NCBI RefSeq assembly: GCF_011395035.1
Contig: NZ_CP024769.1
Span: 395,965 to 459,964, forward strand
Direction of reading: 5' to 3'
DNA: 64,000 nucleotides
From: Pantoea cypripedii
GTDB taxonomy: Bacteria; Pseudomonadota; Gammaproteobacteria; Enterobacterales; Enterobacteriaceae
A model generated the notes under the pieces. The model saw only the letters and a program-made list of their open reading frames with translations, ran no database searches and was not told the DNA's origin. The translations under genes were made by a program, and so were the position numbers. Positions 42,453-52,227 of this stretch are shown here, piece by piece; the stretch's first letter is position 1, and each line of letters opens with the position of its first letter.

Positions 42453-44852
42453 ATGACCCAACAATTTGATCACCCACGTTTTACCGACGCCCTGACACGA
42501 CAGTGGCAACGTTTTGGCCTGCGTGATGCACGCGACATGACGCAGCAGCAATGGTGGCAAGCCCTGAGCGGTGCGCTGGCTGAGATGCTGGCGAACCTCC
42601 CGGCTCAGCCCGCCAGCAAAGCACAGCGCCACGTTAACTACATCTCTATGGAGTTTTTGATTGGTCGGCTGACTGGCAACAATTTGCTCAATCTGGGCTG
42701 GTATGACGCGGTTAATGATGCGCTGAAACAATGGGATATCTCGCTCAGTACGGTGCTGGAATGTGAAACCGATCCGGCGCTGGGCAATGGCGGACTGGGT
42801 CGCCTGGCGGCCTGCTTCCTCGATTCAATGGCCACCGTTGGGCAACCGGCAACCGGTTATGGCCTGAATTATCAGTACGGTTTGTTCCGCCAGCGCTTTG
42901 TCGATGGCAAGCAGTATGAGCAACCGGATGACTGGCAACGCGACAGCTACCCGTGGTTTAACCATAACGCTGCCCTGACGGTACCGGTATTGATGGGAGG
43001 AAAAGTCATCACCGAAAACGGCGTACCGCGCTGGGAACCGGCGATTTACCTGCAAGGTGAAGCCTGGGACCTGCCCGTGGTGGGTTACCAGAACGGCGTC
43101 ACTCAGCCCCTGCGTCTGTGGCAGGCAAAACATGCTGAACCGTTCGATCTGCAACGTTTCAACGACGGTGATTTTTTGCGTGCTGAACAGCAGGGCATCA
43201 CAGCTGAGAAACTCACTAAGGTGCTCTACCCCAATGACAACCATCAGGCGGGTAAAAAGCTGCGTCTGATGCAGCAATATTTTCAGTGTGCCTGCTCGGT
43301 GGCGGATATTCTGCGCCGTCATCATCAGGCAGGACGCACCATCGCCACGCTGCCTGATTACGAAGTGATTCAGCTGAACGACACCCATCCGACGCTGGCG
43401 ATTCCCGAACTGATGCGTCTGCTGCTGGATGAACATCAAATGAGCTGGGAACAGGCGTGGGACATCACCCGTCGTACCTTCGCCTACACCAACCACACGC
43501 TGATGCCGGAAGCGCTGGAGCGGTGGGATGTGCGCATGGTACGCGCCCTGCTGCCACGGCATATGATGATCATCAACACCCTGAATGCGCAGTTGAAAAA
43601 GCAGGTTGAAGCCCATTGGCCGGGTAATGAGGCGGTGTGGGCAAAACTGGCGCTGGTGCACAACAACCAACTACGCATGGCGAATCTGTGCGTGGTCGGG
43701 GGTTTTGCGGTGAATGGCGTTGCCGCGATGCATTCACAACTGGTGGTGGACGATCTCTTTCCTGAATATCACACGCTGTGGCCGGAGAAGTTTCATAACG
43801 TCACCAATGGCGTAACGCCGCGCCGCTGGATTAACCAATGCAACCCGGCACTGGCGGCCCTGATTAGCGCTACCCTGCACCAGCCGTGGGTCAACAACCT
43901 TGATGCCTTGCAGGGGTTAGCCCCGTTTGCTGATGATGCAGCATTTCGCGCTCAGTACCGCGCCATCAAACAACGGAATAAAGCCGAATTGACGCGCTGG
44001 ATTGGCGCGCGCACCGGCATCGTCATCAACCCGGAGGCGATGTTTGATGTGCAGATCAAACGGCTGCACGAATACAAACGACAGCATCTGACTTTGCTGC
44101 ACATCATTGCCTTGTGGCAGACCCTGGTCAGCGATCCGCAGGCCAATCTCACCCCGCGCGTGGTGCTGTTTGGTGCCAAAGCGGCACCCGGTTATGTGCT
44201 GGCGAAGAACATCATCTACGCCATCAACAAAGTGGCGCATATCGTCAATAACGACCCACGGGTGGGCGATCGCCTGAAGGTAGTCTTCATCCCTGACTAC
44301 AACATTTCGGTGGCTGAACGGTTGATTCCGGCGGCGGACCTCTCAGAACAGATTTCCACCGCCGGGAAAGAAGCGTCCGGTACCGGAAATATGAAACTGG
44401 CACTGAACGGTGCGCTGACCATCGGCACGCTCGACGGCGCGAACGTGGAGATTGCGGAACAGGTCGGGAGCGAAAATATCTTTATCTTTGGTCACACGGT
44501 TGAACAGGTTAACGCATTAAAAACCGGGGGATACGCACCTGCTGTCTGGCGCAAAAAAGATCAACAGCTTGACCGGGTGTTAACCGCACTGGAAGACGGC
44601 ACCTTTAGCGATGGCGATACACACGCGTTTACCGAGCTGCTGCACAGCCTCGGTCCACAGGGCGGCGACCCTTATCTGGTGCTGGCAGACTTTCGCCACT
44701 ATCTGCAAGCGCAGGAGCAGGCGGAAGCGTTGTGGGCTGACCAGGACGCGTGGACGCGAGCAGCGATCCTCAATACAGCGCGCTGTGGCATGTTCAGTTC
44801 CGATCGTTCCATCCGCGACTACCAGCAACGTATCTGGCAGGCAGCACGATGA
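42453..44852 (+). CDS. malP: Maltodextrin phosphorylase
   Basis: MalP is a PLP enzyme that releases glucose-1-phosphate from maltodextrins in the cytoplasm. The 799 residues compare with about 797 in E. coli. NYISMEFLIGRLTGNNL and the C-terminal EASGTGNMKLALNGALTIGT (with the PLP Lys) are present. The ATG at 42453 is chosen to give MTQQFDHPRFTDAL, aligning with the family; an in-frame ATG 24 bp upstream lacks a ribosome site. It overlaps malQ by 4 bp. Confidence 0.96.
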   Translation: MTQQFDHPRFTDALTRQWQRFGLRDARDMTQQQWWQALSGALAEMLANLPAQPASKAQRHVNYISMEFLIGRLTGNNLLNLGWYDAVNDALKQWDISLSTVLECETDPALGNGGLGRLAACFLDSMATVGQPATGYGLNYQYGLFRQRFVDGKQYEQPDDWQRDSYPWFNHNAALTVPVLMGGKVITENGVPRWEPAIYLQGEAWDLPVVGYQNGVTQPLRLWQAKHAEPFDLQRFNDGDFLRAEQQGITAEKLTKVLYPNDNHQAGKKLRLMQQYFQCACSVADILRRHHQAGRTIATLPDYEVIQLNDTHPTLAIPELMRLLLDEHQMSWEQAWDITRRTFAYTNHTLMPEALERWDVRMVRALLPRHMMIINTLNAQLKKQVEAHWPGNEAVWAKLALVHNNQLRMANLCVVGGFAVNGVAAMHSQLVVDDLFPEYHTLWPEKFHNVTNGVTPRRWINQCNPALAALISATLHQPWVNNLDALQGLAPFADDAAFRAQYRAIKQRNKAELTRWIGARTGIVINPEAMFDVQIKRLHEYKRQHLTLLHIIALWQTLVSDPQANLTPRVVLFGAKAAPGYVLAKNIIYAINKVAHIVNNDPRVGDRLKVVFIPDYNISVAERLIPAADLSEQISTAGKEASGTGNMKLALNGALTIGTLDGANVEIAEQVGSENIFIFGHTVEQVNALKTGGYAPAVWRKKDQQLDRVLTALEDGTFSDGDTHAFTELLHSLGPQGGDPYLVLADFRHYLQAQEQAEALWADQDAWTRAAILNTARCGMFSSDRSIRDYQQRIWQAAR

Positions 44853-46870
44853 AACCACAAAATCTTATCGCCCTGGATTACATTGATGCCCATGGCCAGT
44901 CACAAACTATCTCTACCCTGACCCGCCAGCGTTTGCTGGCGGTACTCAAACCCGTTTCCTCCACGTTATCCCTCCTGCCAGCCGTGAAAGTTTTCCGCCA
45001 CGGTGAGCCGCTGCTGTTATCCCCCGCATGCGCCAGCCCGGTTGAATGGCAATTGCAAAGTGAGAGCGGACAACAATGGGCAGGACAATGTGCCGCCAGT
45101 CAGCCCCTGCCACTGCCGCCTTTGCCAGAGGGCTATCACCAGTTGCGCGTAAACGCAGGCGAAGCCAGTGAGTCCTGCACGCTTATCGTGACACCGTCAC
45201 GTTGCTACGAACCTGAGCCACTGCTGAAGGGCGAGTCGCTGTGGGGTTGTTGTGTGCAGCTCTATACCCTGAAATCGGAACAGAACTGGGGCATCGGTGA
45301 TTTTGGCGACCTCAAACAGATGTTGCGCGAGGTCGGCGAGCGCGGCGGTGCCTTTATTGGGCTGAATCCGCTGCATGCCCTGTTTCCCGCCACCCCCGAA
45401 AGCGCCAGCCCTTACAGCCCCTCATCACGCCGCTGGCTCAACATTATTTATATCGATGTCTCCGCGGTGCAGGATTTTATCCACAGCCTGGAAGCACAAT
45501 GCTGGTGGCATTCGGAGCAGACACAGCAGGACTTACAGGCGGCACGCGCCACGGCATGGGTTGACTATCGTGCCGTCACCACATTGAAACTGACGGCTCT
45601 GCGTCTGGCATGGCGGCAGTTCCGGCAGCGCGCGGTCAGTGATCCGCAGGTGAAAGCTTTTGAGGCATTTATCACCGCCGGAGGAGAAAGTCTGTGGCAT
45701 CAGGGCGTTTATGATGCGCTGCATGCTGAGCAGATGGCGCAGGATGGCGCGCGTTATGGCTGGCAGCAATGGCCAGATGCCTTGCAGCATCCCGACAACG
45801 CGGCGGTGCGCGCCTTCACCATCGAAAACAGTCACGAGGTCCATTTTTACCTTTGGCTGCAATGGCTGGCTGAGGGACAGTTCGCCGCATGCTGGCAGCA
45901 ATGCCAGCAGCAGCAGATGCCCATCGGGCTGTATCGTGATCTGGCCGTCGGTGTGGCTCAGGGGGGCGCAGAAACCTGGAGCGATCGCGAACTGTATTGT
46001 TTGCAGGCCAGCGTAGGTGCGCCCCCGGATATCCTGGGTCCGTTGGGTCAAAACTGGGGATTGCCACCGATGGATCCCCAGGTGATGCAGGATCGCGCCT
46101 ATGCCCCATGGATCGCCCTGTTGCGAGCCAACATGCGTGATTGTGGGGCATTGCGCATTGACCATGTGATGGCCTTGTTGCGCCTGTGGTGGATTCCGCA
46201 GGATGGCAGCGCAGCGCAGGGGGCCTACGTTCATTATCCTATCGATGATCTGCTGGCGATTCTGGCGCTGGAAAGCCAGCGCCATCGCTGTATGGTGATC
46301 GGTGAAGATCTGGGTACCGTACCCGCAGCCATTGTCGGGAAACTGCGCGACGCCGGAGTTTATTCTTACAAGGTGCTGTTTTTCGAGCAAACGTCACCGC
46401 AAGCGTTTCGTCCAGCGCAGCAATGGATGCGTCAGGCGATGGCCGTCGCTACTACTCACGATATGCCCACGCTGCGTGGCTGGTGGCAAAGTGACGATTT
46501 GACGTCAGGCAGTCAGCTGGGGCTGTACCCCGACAAGGTCATTCTGGCTGGCCTGCATCAGGATCGCCTCGCGGCTAAACAGGCGCTGCTACGCACCCTG
46601 CAACGGGCTGGGTATCTGCCAGCAAGCAAACATCCTGTGACGATGAGTAAAACATTAAATCGGGCGATGCATCGTTTTCTCGCTGACAGCAACAGCGCGT
46701 TGCTGGGATTACAGCCGGAAGACTGGCTGGATATGGCCTCGCCGGTGAATGTCCCAGGCACCACCAATCAATATCCCAACTGGCGACGCAAGCTGCGCGT
46801 CACGCTGGAAGCCTTATTCCGTGACCCACATATCAACGCCCTGCTGGCAGATATTGACCAGCGACGTTAA
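44849..46870 (+). CDS. malQ: 4-alpha-glucanotransferase (amylomaltase)
   Basis: MalQ rearranges maltodextrins so that MalP can degrade them. It has 673 residues of glycoside hydrolase family 77. LYTLKSEQNWGIGDFGDL opens the catalytic barrel. RIDHVMAL carries the nucleophile Asp, VIGEDLGTVP the acid/base Glu and ATTHDMPTLRGWW the third carboxylate. The start MKPQNLIALDYIDA overlaps the malP stop (ATGA); the longer upstream frame is a shadow of malP. A REP array follows. Confidence 0.95.
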   Translation: MKPQNLIALDYIDAHGQSQTISTLTRQRLLAVLKPVSSTLSLLPAVKVFRHGEPLLLSPACASPVEWQLQSESGQQWAGQCAASQPLPLPPLPEGYHQLRVNAGEASESCTLIVTPSRCYEPEPLLKGESLWGCCVQLYTLKSEQNWGIGDFGDLKQMLREVGERGGAFIGLNPLHALFPATPESASPYSPSSRRWLNIIYIDVSAVQDFIHSLEAQCWWHSEQTQQDLQAARATAWVDYRAVTTLKLTALRLAWRQFRQRAVSDPQVKAFEAFITAGGESLWHQGVYDALHAEQMAQDGARYGWQQWPDALQHPDNAAVRAFTIENSHEVHFYLWLQWLAEGQFAACWQQCQQQQMPIGLYRDLAVGVAQGGAETWSDRELYCLQASVGAPPDILGPLGQNWGLPPMDPQVMQDRAYAPWIALLRANMRDCGALRIDHVMALLRLWWIPQDGSAAQGAYVHYPIDDLLAILALESQRHRCMVIGEDLGTVPAAIVGKLRDAGVYSYKVLFFEQTSPQAFRPAQQWMRQAMAVATTHDMPTLRGWWQSDDLTSGSQLGLYPDKVILAGLHQDRLAAKQALLRTLQRAGYLPASKHPVTMSKTLNRAMHRFLADSNSALLGLQPEDWLDMASPVNVPGTTNQYPNWRRKLRVTLEALFRDPHINALLADIDQRR

Positions 46871-46880
46871 CTACCTAACC

Positions 46881-47071
46881 CCGCGCGATAAATCGCGCCG
46901 CTACAACCCGGTGCGATGATTCACCACCGCGTTCAATCCGTAGCGGCGCAATTTATTGCGCAATGTCGTACATCGCGCCGCTACAACCCGGTGCGATGAT
47001 TCACCGCGGAGTTCGATCCGTAGTGGCGCAATTTATTGCGCAATCCCGTACATCGCACCGCGACGACCAAC
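46881..47071. repeat. REP array with an 80-bp tandem duplication
   Basis: After an opening GCGATAAATCGCGCCGCTAC element, an 80-bp unit is repeated at 46892-46971 and 46972-47051. Each unit contains an inverted GTAGCGGCGCAATTTATTGC-type palindrome and the spacer CCCGGTGCGATGATTCACC. A third unit is started. The copies differ at several bases. Confidence 0.75.
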
Positions 47072-47079
47072 TGGGGACA

Positions 47080-47104
47080 TAAAAAAGGTGCGCCGTAGCG
47101 CACC
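47080..47104 (-). terminator. Rho-independent terminator after malM
   Basis: On the minus strand GGTGCG-CTACGG-CGCACC is followed by TTTTTTAT. It ends the malK-lamB-malM operon. Confidence 0.85.
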
Positions 47105-47136
47105 AGGTGGGGCAACTCAGCATTGCCGGGGTTGCA

Positions 47137-48066
47137 TCACCCCTTGCCTTTAACACTGCTGATAAAAGTGGGCCGTGCGGTGGTGGATCCCAGACGTTCG
47201 GCCTCATCAAGCAGCTTCAGTGCCTTGTCGATATTGCCCTGTTTCACGGCCTGCTGGATGCGCTGATTAAAGTAACTCTCGGTATCATCCATGATCGGCT
47301 CATGCTTTGCCGCAGGTGGTGGTGCCGCAACCGCTGGCGCTGGAGCCGGTGCTACGGGTTGAGTGCTGCCAATCGTCACCGGAGCCGGGCCGGAGGATCC
47401 AAACAGAGGACCGACGAGAATCGAGGATCCTGAATTGGTTTTCACCTGCACTTTCAGCTCACCTTCGCGGCTATGTCGCGCAACAGGATCCGGAATGTCG
47501 GGAATAGCGTTGCTGGTCCCTTTGGCATAGGCCTTGGCGGGATCCAGTAGCGTAGTGGTTTGCGTCAGATCTTTTTCGGTGGTAAACACCAGCAAATAGA
47601 TCTTTTGCTGTCCTGGCACTGGCGTCAGTTTCATTACCCCTTCCAGTCGATCAGGGGTCATCACACCCGGTTCCTGATAAGTAAAAAACTGGCTCGGAAA
47701 CCAGGCCGCTGGACGCAGGTTTTCATCCAGCACCAAAACGTTAGGGGCAAACACCTGATTATTCTTCACTTCACTGCTTAACGTCACCGTCAGCTCACCG
47801 ATATTGGCGGGCAGGCTATAGGCCGCCACCGCACCGGTCACGCCGCTGGCCGTTAACTGTGGGCTGCTGTCAGTCAGACGGGTGACCTGTTTGCGAGAGG
47901 CATCCAGCGGCGTCCAGCTCAGCTGTTGCAGGCTGCCTGCCGGGAAAGTGGGGGCCGCCGAGAGATCCTGTGGCACCAGGGTGATTTCAGCCTGTGCTGG
48001 CAAGGTTGTACCCACCAGCAGCGCAGCACTCAGGCAGAGCGCGGTAAATGTTTTTGTCATTTTCAT
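47137..48066 (-). CDS. malM: Maltose operon periplasmic protein
   Basis: This is a 309-residue secreted protein with a signal peptide (MKMTKTFTALCLSAALLVG, cleavage near PAQA). The conserved body includes VAAYSLPANIGELTVTL, FFTYQEPGVM-type and VARHSREGELKVQVKTNS segments, and the C-terminus is LKLLDEAERLGSTTAR. The start is set at 48066 because AAGG precedes it; the upstream in-frame GTG overlaps that ribosome site. Its exact role in maltodextrin uptake is unknown. It is the third gene of malK-lamB-malM. Confidence 0.94.
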   Translation of the reverse strand: MKMTKTFTALCLSAALLVGTTLPAQAEITLVPQDLSAAPTFPAGSLQQLSWTPLDASRKQVTRLTDSSPQLTASGVTGAVAAYSLPANIGELTVTLSSEVKNNQVFAPNVLVLDENLRPAAWFPSQFFTYQEPGVMTPDRLEGVMKLTPVPGQQKIYLLVFTTEKDLTQTTTLLDPAKAYAKGTSNAIPDIPDPVARHSREGELKVQVKTNSGSSILVGPLFGSSGPAPVTIGSTQPVAPAPAPAVAAPPPAAKHEPIMDDTESYFNQRIQQAVKQGNIDKALKLLDEAERLGSTTARPTFISSVKGKG

Positions 48067-48090
48067 AGTATTGACCTTCACGGGGTGTCA

Positions 48091-48126
48091 GGCAGCGGCG
48101 TAAACCAGGCAATGGCCGCCGCTGCC
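48091..48126. repeat. Intercistronic hairpin between lamB and malM
   Basis: GGCAGCGGCG and CGCCGCTGCC form a perfect 10-bp stem with a 16-base loop and no T-run. It is suited to protecting lamB mRNA or lowering malM expression. Confidence 0.6.
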
Positions 48127-48161
48127 GAAGAGACATTATTCAGAGTTGATGCAAGACTGGC

Positions 48162-49463
48162 TTACCACCAGATCTCCATCTGTGCACCAAACGTCCACTC
48201 GTCGTTATTACCGCGACTGTTGGTTAAGATGCCGTTGCCGGTGCTATCGGCAGACGCAAAGGAAGTGAGATCACCCGAGGAATCTTTGGTGTAGCCCCAT
48301 TTCTCATCCCATTTGGCGTAAGTCGCGAACAGACGCAGCGCCGGGCGTGACCAGATGCTGTCGCCAGCCTGCCACTGCTGGGCAAGGGTGATTTTGTACT
48401 GGCCGTTGCGCTCTTTCGCCTGTTGTGACTTGACGTTGTCGTAGCCCACTTCCAGCAGCGTGCTCATGATCGGCGTCCATTTGTACATCGGGCGCACCCC
48501 AACGGTGTACCACTCGGTACCACGATCATTGTCGAGGTCGACATTCTGATACATGGCGACGTACATCAGGTCCCAGTCGTCTGCCAGCGAGATCGCCCCG
48601 TGGTCAAGGATACGGTACATGTTGCCGTTGTTATTGATGTTGGTGCCTTGCGGAATGCCCTTGCCCTGCGAAGTCATGGCGTCGGTGGCATATTGCAGCA
48701 CAAACTTGTTGTAGCCTTTCAGCATGCTCTGCGTGTGTTCGGCGGTGAACATCCAGCCATCTCGGGATGCGCCGTCTTCCAGATGGTAGCCATCACGTTC
48801 GTTGGCACGCCCGTAATCGACACCCAGCTCCAGCACCCCGTTCGGGTTGGTTTGCAGGCCAGCAAGGCGCACATCAAACACATCGTTGGCGGTGGCCGTG
48901 GCGTAATCACGCGTCTGATCGCTGGAGAAGGCGTAAGAACCGCCTGATTCTGACGAACGTGTCGCGGCGAAGGAAAGTTTACCGAAACCGAGGTCGACAT
49001 CTTCCAGGCCAGCACCCGGACCGGAGATATCCCAGTAGTAGAAGTCAATCATATGGACGTCATGGCGCTGATAGAAGCGTTTACCCGCCCACATGGTGGC
49101 ACCTGGCAGGGCATCAATCAGGTTCTTACCTTTGACGTTGGCTTCACGGAAAGCCGGGGAAGTCGCTTCCCAGTCGTTCTGCTGAGAAACCGAGTAAGCC
49201 ACGTTAGTATCGAAGTAGAAGCTCTTATCGCCCTCCTTCCACACTTCCTGGCCCAGTTTCAGTTCAGCATAGGTTTCGCATTCGTTTCCCAGACGGTATT
49301 TGCTTTGCGCACCGGTTGCCTGAAAACATTGTTGTTCACCGCCACTGCCGGTCCAGCCGATGCCGGAACGGGCATAGCCGGTAAAATCGACCGCCATAGA
49401 CGGGGCTGAAAGCGTACCCGCCGCGATGGCAACCGCGAGGGGAAGTTTGCGCAGAGTTAACAT
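48162..49463 (-). CDS. lamB: Maltoporin
   Basis: LamB is a trimeric outer-membrane channel for maltodextrins. The 433 residues begin with a signal peptide (MLTLRKLPLAVAIAAGTLS, cleavage after SMA) and an 18-strand barrel beginning VDFTGYARSGIGWTGSGGEQ. It contains MWAGKRFYQRHDVHMIDFYY and ends in the aromatic MEIWW required for barrel assembly. It follows malK by 42 bp. Confidence 0.96.
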   Translation of the reverse strand: MLTLRKLPLAVAIAAGTLSAPSMAVDFTGYARSGIGWTGSGGEQQCFQATGAQSKYRLGNECETYAELKLGQEVWKEGDKSFYFDTNVAYSVSQQNDWEATSPAFREANVKGKNLIDALPGATMWAGKRFYQRHDVHMIDFYYWDISGPGAGLEDVDLGFGKLSFAATRSSESGGSYAFSSDQTRDYATATANDVFDVRLAGLQTNPNGVLELGVDYGRANERDGYHLEDGASRDGWMFTAEHTQSMLKGYNKFVLQYATDAMTSQGKGIPQGTNINNNGNMYRILDHGAISLADDWDLMYVAMYQNVDLDNDRGTEWYTVGVRPMYKWTPIMSTLLEVGYDNVKSQQAKERNGQYKITLAQQWQAGDSIWSRPALRLFATYAKWDEKWGYTKDSSGDLTSFASADSTGNGILTNSRGNNDEWTFGAQMEIWW

Positions 49464-49505
49464 GTTTTATCTCCTGAGGTCATTGCTTTTCTTGTTTTTA
49501 CGGGG

Positions 49506-50615
49506 CTAAACACCAGGCTCCTGATGCAACCTGCGACAGGCGCTCCCGTCCTCACGGAACAGGTGACAACGCTCAGGCGGCAGACCAATGCCCATCAGGG
49601 CGCCCTCTTCTACCAGCACTACGTCCTCCTGGCGGTAAACCAGGTTCTGACGAATGGCGGGAATTTGGATGTGAATTTGCGTTTCAAAACCCAGTTGCTC
49701 GACGACCTGCACCTCACCTTCGAGGGTGACATCGGCGATCTCACTGGAAATCAGATGTTCGGGACGGATGCCTAACGACATGTTGCTGCCCACCTGCACG
49801 CCCGCGCTGTCCACCGGCAGCCACACCAGTTGATCGTTGGGCAGGCGTACCTGCACCTGCTCAATGGCGGTGGCAGTCACTTTGACGGGCAGGAAATTCA
49901 TCTTTGGCGAGCCGATAAAACCGGCAACAAAGCGGTTGGCGGGATAGTGATAAAGTTCGAGTGGCTTGCCGACTTGCGCCACGCGCCCGGCATCCAGCAC
50001 CACAATCTTATCGGCCAGCGTCATCGCTTCGATTTGATCGTGCGTGACGTAAATCATGGTGCGTTTCAGTCGCTTATGCAGACGGGAAATTTCAATGCGC
50101 ATCTGCACGCGTAACGCAGCGTCAAGGTTGGAGAGCGGCTCATCCAGCAAAAACACCCGCGGTTCCGCCACCAGCGTGCGGCCAATCGCCACGCGCTGAC
50201 GCTGACCACCGGAAAGCGCTTTCGGGCGGCGATCGAGCAGGTGCGCCAGTTGCAACACCTCGGCGACCTGGTTCACCCGCTGCGTGATTTCCGCCTTTTT
50301 CACTCCGGCCAGTTTCAGACCGAAAGACATATTCTCCGCGACGGAAAGATGGGGATAGAGCGCATAAGACTGAAACACCATCCCGACGCCGCGTTCGGCG
50401 GGGGGCACCTCATTCATGAGTTGATCGCCAATGTGCAATTCGCCCCGGGTGATGGTTTCCAGCCCGGCGATCATGCGCAACAGCGTGGATTTACCACAGC
50501 CTGACGGGCCGACAAACACCACAAACTCCCCTTCGCCGATCTCCAGGTTGATATCTTTCGACACCTCGGTATCACCCCAGGCTTTGGTGACATTGCGTAA
50601 CGTGACGCTCGCCAT
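49506..50615 (-). CDS. malK: Maltose/maltodextrin ABC transporter ATPase
   Basis: MalK powers MalFG and, when idle, binds and inhibits MalT. The protein has 369 residues. The Walker A motif is GPSGCGKSTLLR, the signature LSGGQRQRVAIGRTL, the Walker B VFLLDEPLSNLD and the switch VTHDQIEAM. A C-terminal OB-like regulatory domain starts near 235. The start MASVTLRNVTKAWG matches E. coli; six further in-frame codons upstream are not needed. It is divergent from malEFG. Confidence 0.97.
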   Translation of the reverse strand: MASVTLRNVTKAWGDTEVSKDINLEIGEGEFVVFVGPSGCGKSTLLRMIAGLETITRGELHIGDQLMNEVPPAERGVGMVFQSYALYPHLSVAENMSFGLKLAGVKKAEITQRVNQVAEVLQLAHLLDRRPKALSGGQRQRVAIGRTLVAEPRVFLLDEPLSNLDAALRVQMRIEISRLHKRLKRTMIYVTHDQIEAMTLADKIVVLDAGRVAQVGKPLELYHYPANRFVAGFIGSPKMNFLPVKVTATAIEQVQVRLPNDQLVWLPVDSAGVQVGSNMSLGIRPEHLISSEIADVTLEGEVQVVEQLGFETQIHIQIPAIRQNLVYRQEDVVLVEEGALMGIGLPPERCHLFREDGSACRRLHQEPGV

Positions 50616-50730
50616 GATGCTTATTCCTCTCAACGTGCTAATCCTTGTCCACGAAACGGCGGACAGACCCCGACGACCACTATGGGCATGGACGTGACAG
50701 GCAACATCCTCCGCACCGGGCTGATTTATG

Positions 50731-50913
50731 GGGGAGGAGACGGGAGGAGGAGATCAGGCAGGCAGGCCGCCGTAGCATGGGGTATAGGCCATTTTTGTGA
50801 CCGGCAATACAAACCGGAGCTGACAGTTTTGTGCGCCAGACCGTGATAACGGGCATGTTTTGCAACACAGATCACAGCAAGCGGCTGGCAGGCGTAGATC
50901 GCAGGAGGATGAG
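50731..50913. promoter_or_regulatory. malEFG / malK-lamB-malM divergent control region
   Basis: Two adjacent MalT boxes, GGGGAGGAGA (50731-50740) and CGGGAGGAGG (50741-50750), each match the consensus GGGGAKGAGG at 9 of 10. A third lies in GGAGGATGAG (50904-50913). CRP-like sites are TGTGA-CCGGCA-ATACA (50796-50811) and TGCAA-CACAGA-TCACA (50861-50876). This reproduces the E. coli plan of MalT boxes at both ends with CRP sites between. No gene lies in 50616-50976. Confidence 0.75.
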
Positions 50914-50976
50914 AAGTTGGCGGAGACAAACAAAATGAAACGACAAGATTACCGTTTCTGCTAACAGGATGGAGTT

Positions 50977-52167
50977 ATGACGATGAATACCGGTGCACGC
51001 ATTCTGGCCTTATCCGCCCTTACCGCCGTGCTATTTTCGGCCTCGGCGATGGCAAAGATCGAAGAAGGAAAACTGGTCATCTGGATCAACGGCGATAAAG
51101 GCTATAACGGCCTGGCTGAAGTCGGCAAAAAGTTTGAACAGGAAACCGGTATTAAGGTGACCGTCGAACATCCCGACAAGATGGAAGAAAAATATCCGCA
51201 GGTGGCGGCAACCGGCGATGGCCCGGACATCATCTTCTGGGCGCACGACCGCTTTGGCGGCTATGCCGAATCAGGACTGCTGGCCGAGATTAACCCGGAC
51301 AAGAATTTCCAGGAGAAAATCTTCCCGTTTACCTGGGACGCGGTGCGCTTTAACGGCAAGCTGATTGGTTATCCCATCTCGGTTGAAGCTCTGTCACTGA
51401 TTTATAACAAAGACCTGCTGCCAGAGCCGCCGAAAACCTGGGAAGCGATCGCCGCGCTCGACCAGAAAATGCGTAAGCAGGGTAAAAGCGCCATCATGTT
51501 CAACTTGCAGGAACCCTACTTCACCTGGCCGCTGCTGGCCGCTGGCGGTGCTTATGCCTTTAAATACGCCGATGGTCACTACAACGTGAAAGACGTTGGC
51601 GTTGATAATCCCGGTGCCAAAGCCGGGTTGCAGTTCCTGGTGGATCAGGTCAAAGCCAAAACCCTGAATGCCGATACCGATTACTCCATCGCCGAAGCCG
51701 CGTTCAATAAAGGCCAGACGGCCATGACCATTAACGGTCCCTGGGCGTGGAGCAATATCGATAAAAGCGGCATCAACTATGGCATCACGCTGTTGCCAAC
51801 CCTGAAGGGTAAACCGTCAAAAGCCTTTGTGGGGGTACTGAGCGCCGGTATTAACGCCGCCAGCCCGAATAAAGAACTGGCGAAGGAATTCCTGGAAAAC
51901 TACCTGCTGACCGATGCCGGTCTGGATGCGGTCAATAAAGACAAGCCGCTCGGTGCCGTCGCCCTCAAATCCTTCCAGCAGCAGCTGGAGAAAGATCCGC
52001 GTATTGCCGCCACCATGAGCAACGCCCAGAACGGCGACATTATGCCTAACATCCCACAAATGGCGGCCTTCTGGTATGCCATGCGTACGGCAACGCTCAA
52101 CGCCCTGAGTGGTCGCCAGACGGTGGACGCCGCATTAAAAGATGCCAAAGCCCGTCTTACCAAGTAA
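50977..52167 (+). CDS. malE: Maltose/maltodextrin-binding protein
   Basis: MalE is the periplasmic receptor of the maltose importer. The 396 residues equal the E. coli length. The signal peptide is TGARILALSALTAVLFSASAMA and the mature start KIEEGKLVIWINGDKGYNGL. The first ATG (50977) is kept because it aligns codon for codon with E. coli MKIKTGARILAL. A hairpin follows before malF. Confidence 0.97.
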   Translation: MTMNTGARILALSALTAVLFSASAMAKIEEGKLVIWINGDKGYNGLAEVGKKFEQETGIKVTVEHPDKMEEKYPQVAATGDGPDIIFWAHDRFGGYAESGLLAEINPDKNFQEKIFPFTWDAVRFNGKLIGYPISVEALSLIYNKDLLPEPPKTWEAIAALDQKMRKQGKSAIMFNLQEPYFTWPLLAAGGAYAFKYADGHYNVKDVGVDNPGAKAGLQFLVDQVKAKTLNADTDYSIAEAAFNKGQTAMTINGPWAWSNIDKSGINYGITLLPTLKGKPSKAFVGVLSAGINAASPNKELAKEFLENYLLTDAGLDAVNKDKPLGAVALKSFQQQLEKDPRIAATMSNAQNGDIMPNIPQMAAFWYAMRTATLNALSGRQTVDAALKDAKARLTK

Positions 52168-52179
52168 TTCCCACTACCA

Positions 52180-52199
52180 GAGCCGGAATGATCCGGCTC
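52180..52199. repeat. Intercistronic hairpin between malE and malF
   Basis: GAGCCGG-AATGAT-CCGGCTC is a 7-bp stem in the 60-bp gap with no T-run. E. coli has REP elements at this place that raise malE mRNA stability relative to malFG; a similar role is inferred. Confidence 0.6.
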
Positions 52200-52227
52200 G
52201 TCACTGGCTGTTAAGGAAAACCGAATC

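Noticed and set aside
50680..50929. Short minus-strand frames between malK and malE
   Set aside because: They cover the MalT and CRP sites and have no homology features; the gap is the known type of divergent mal control region.
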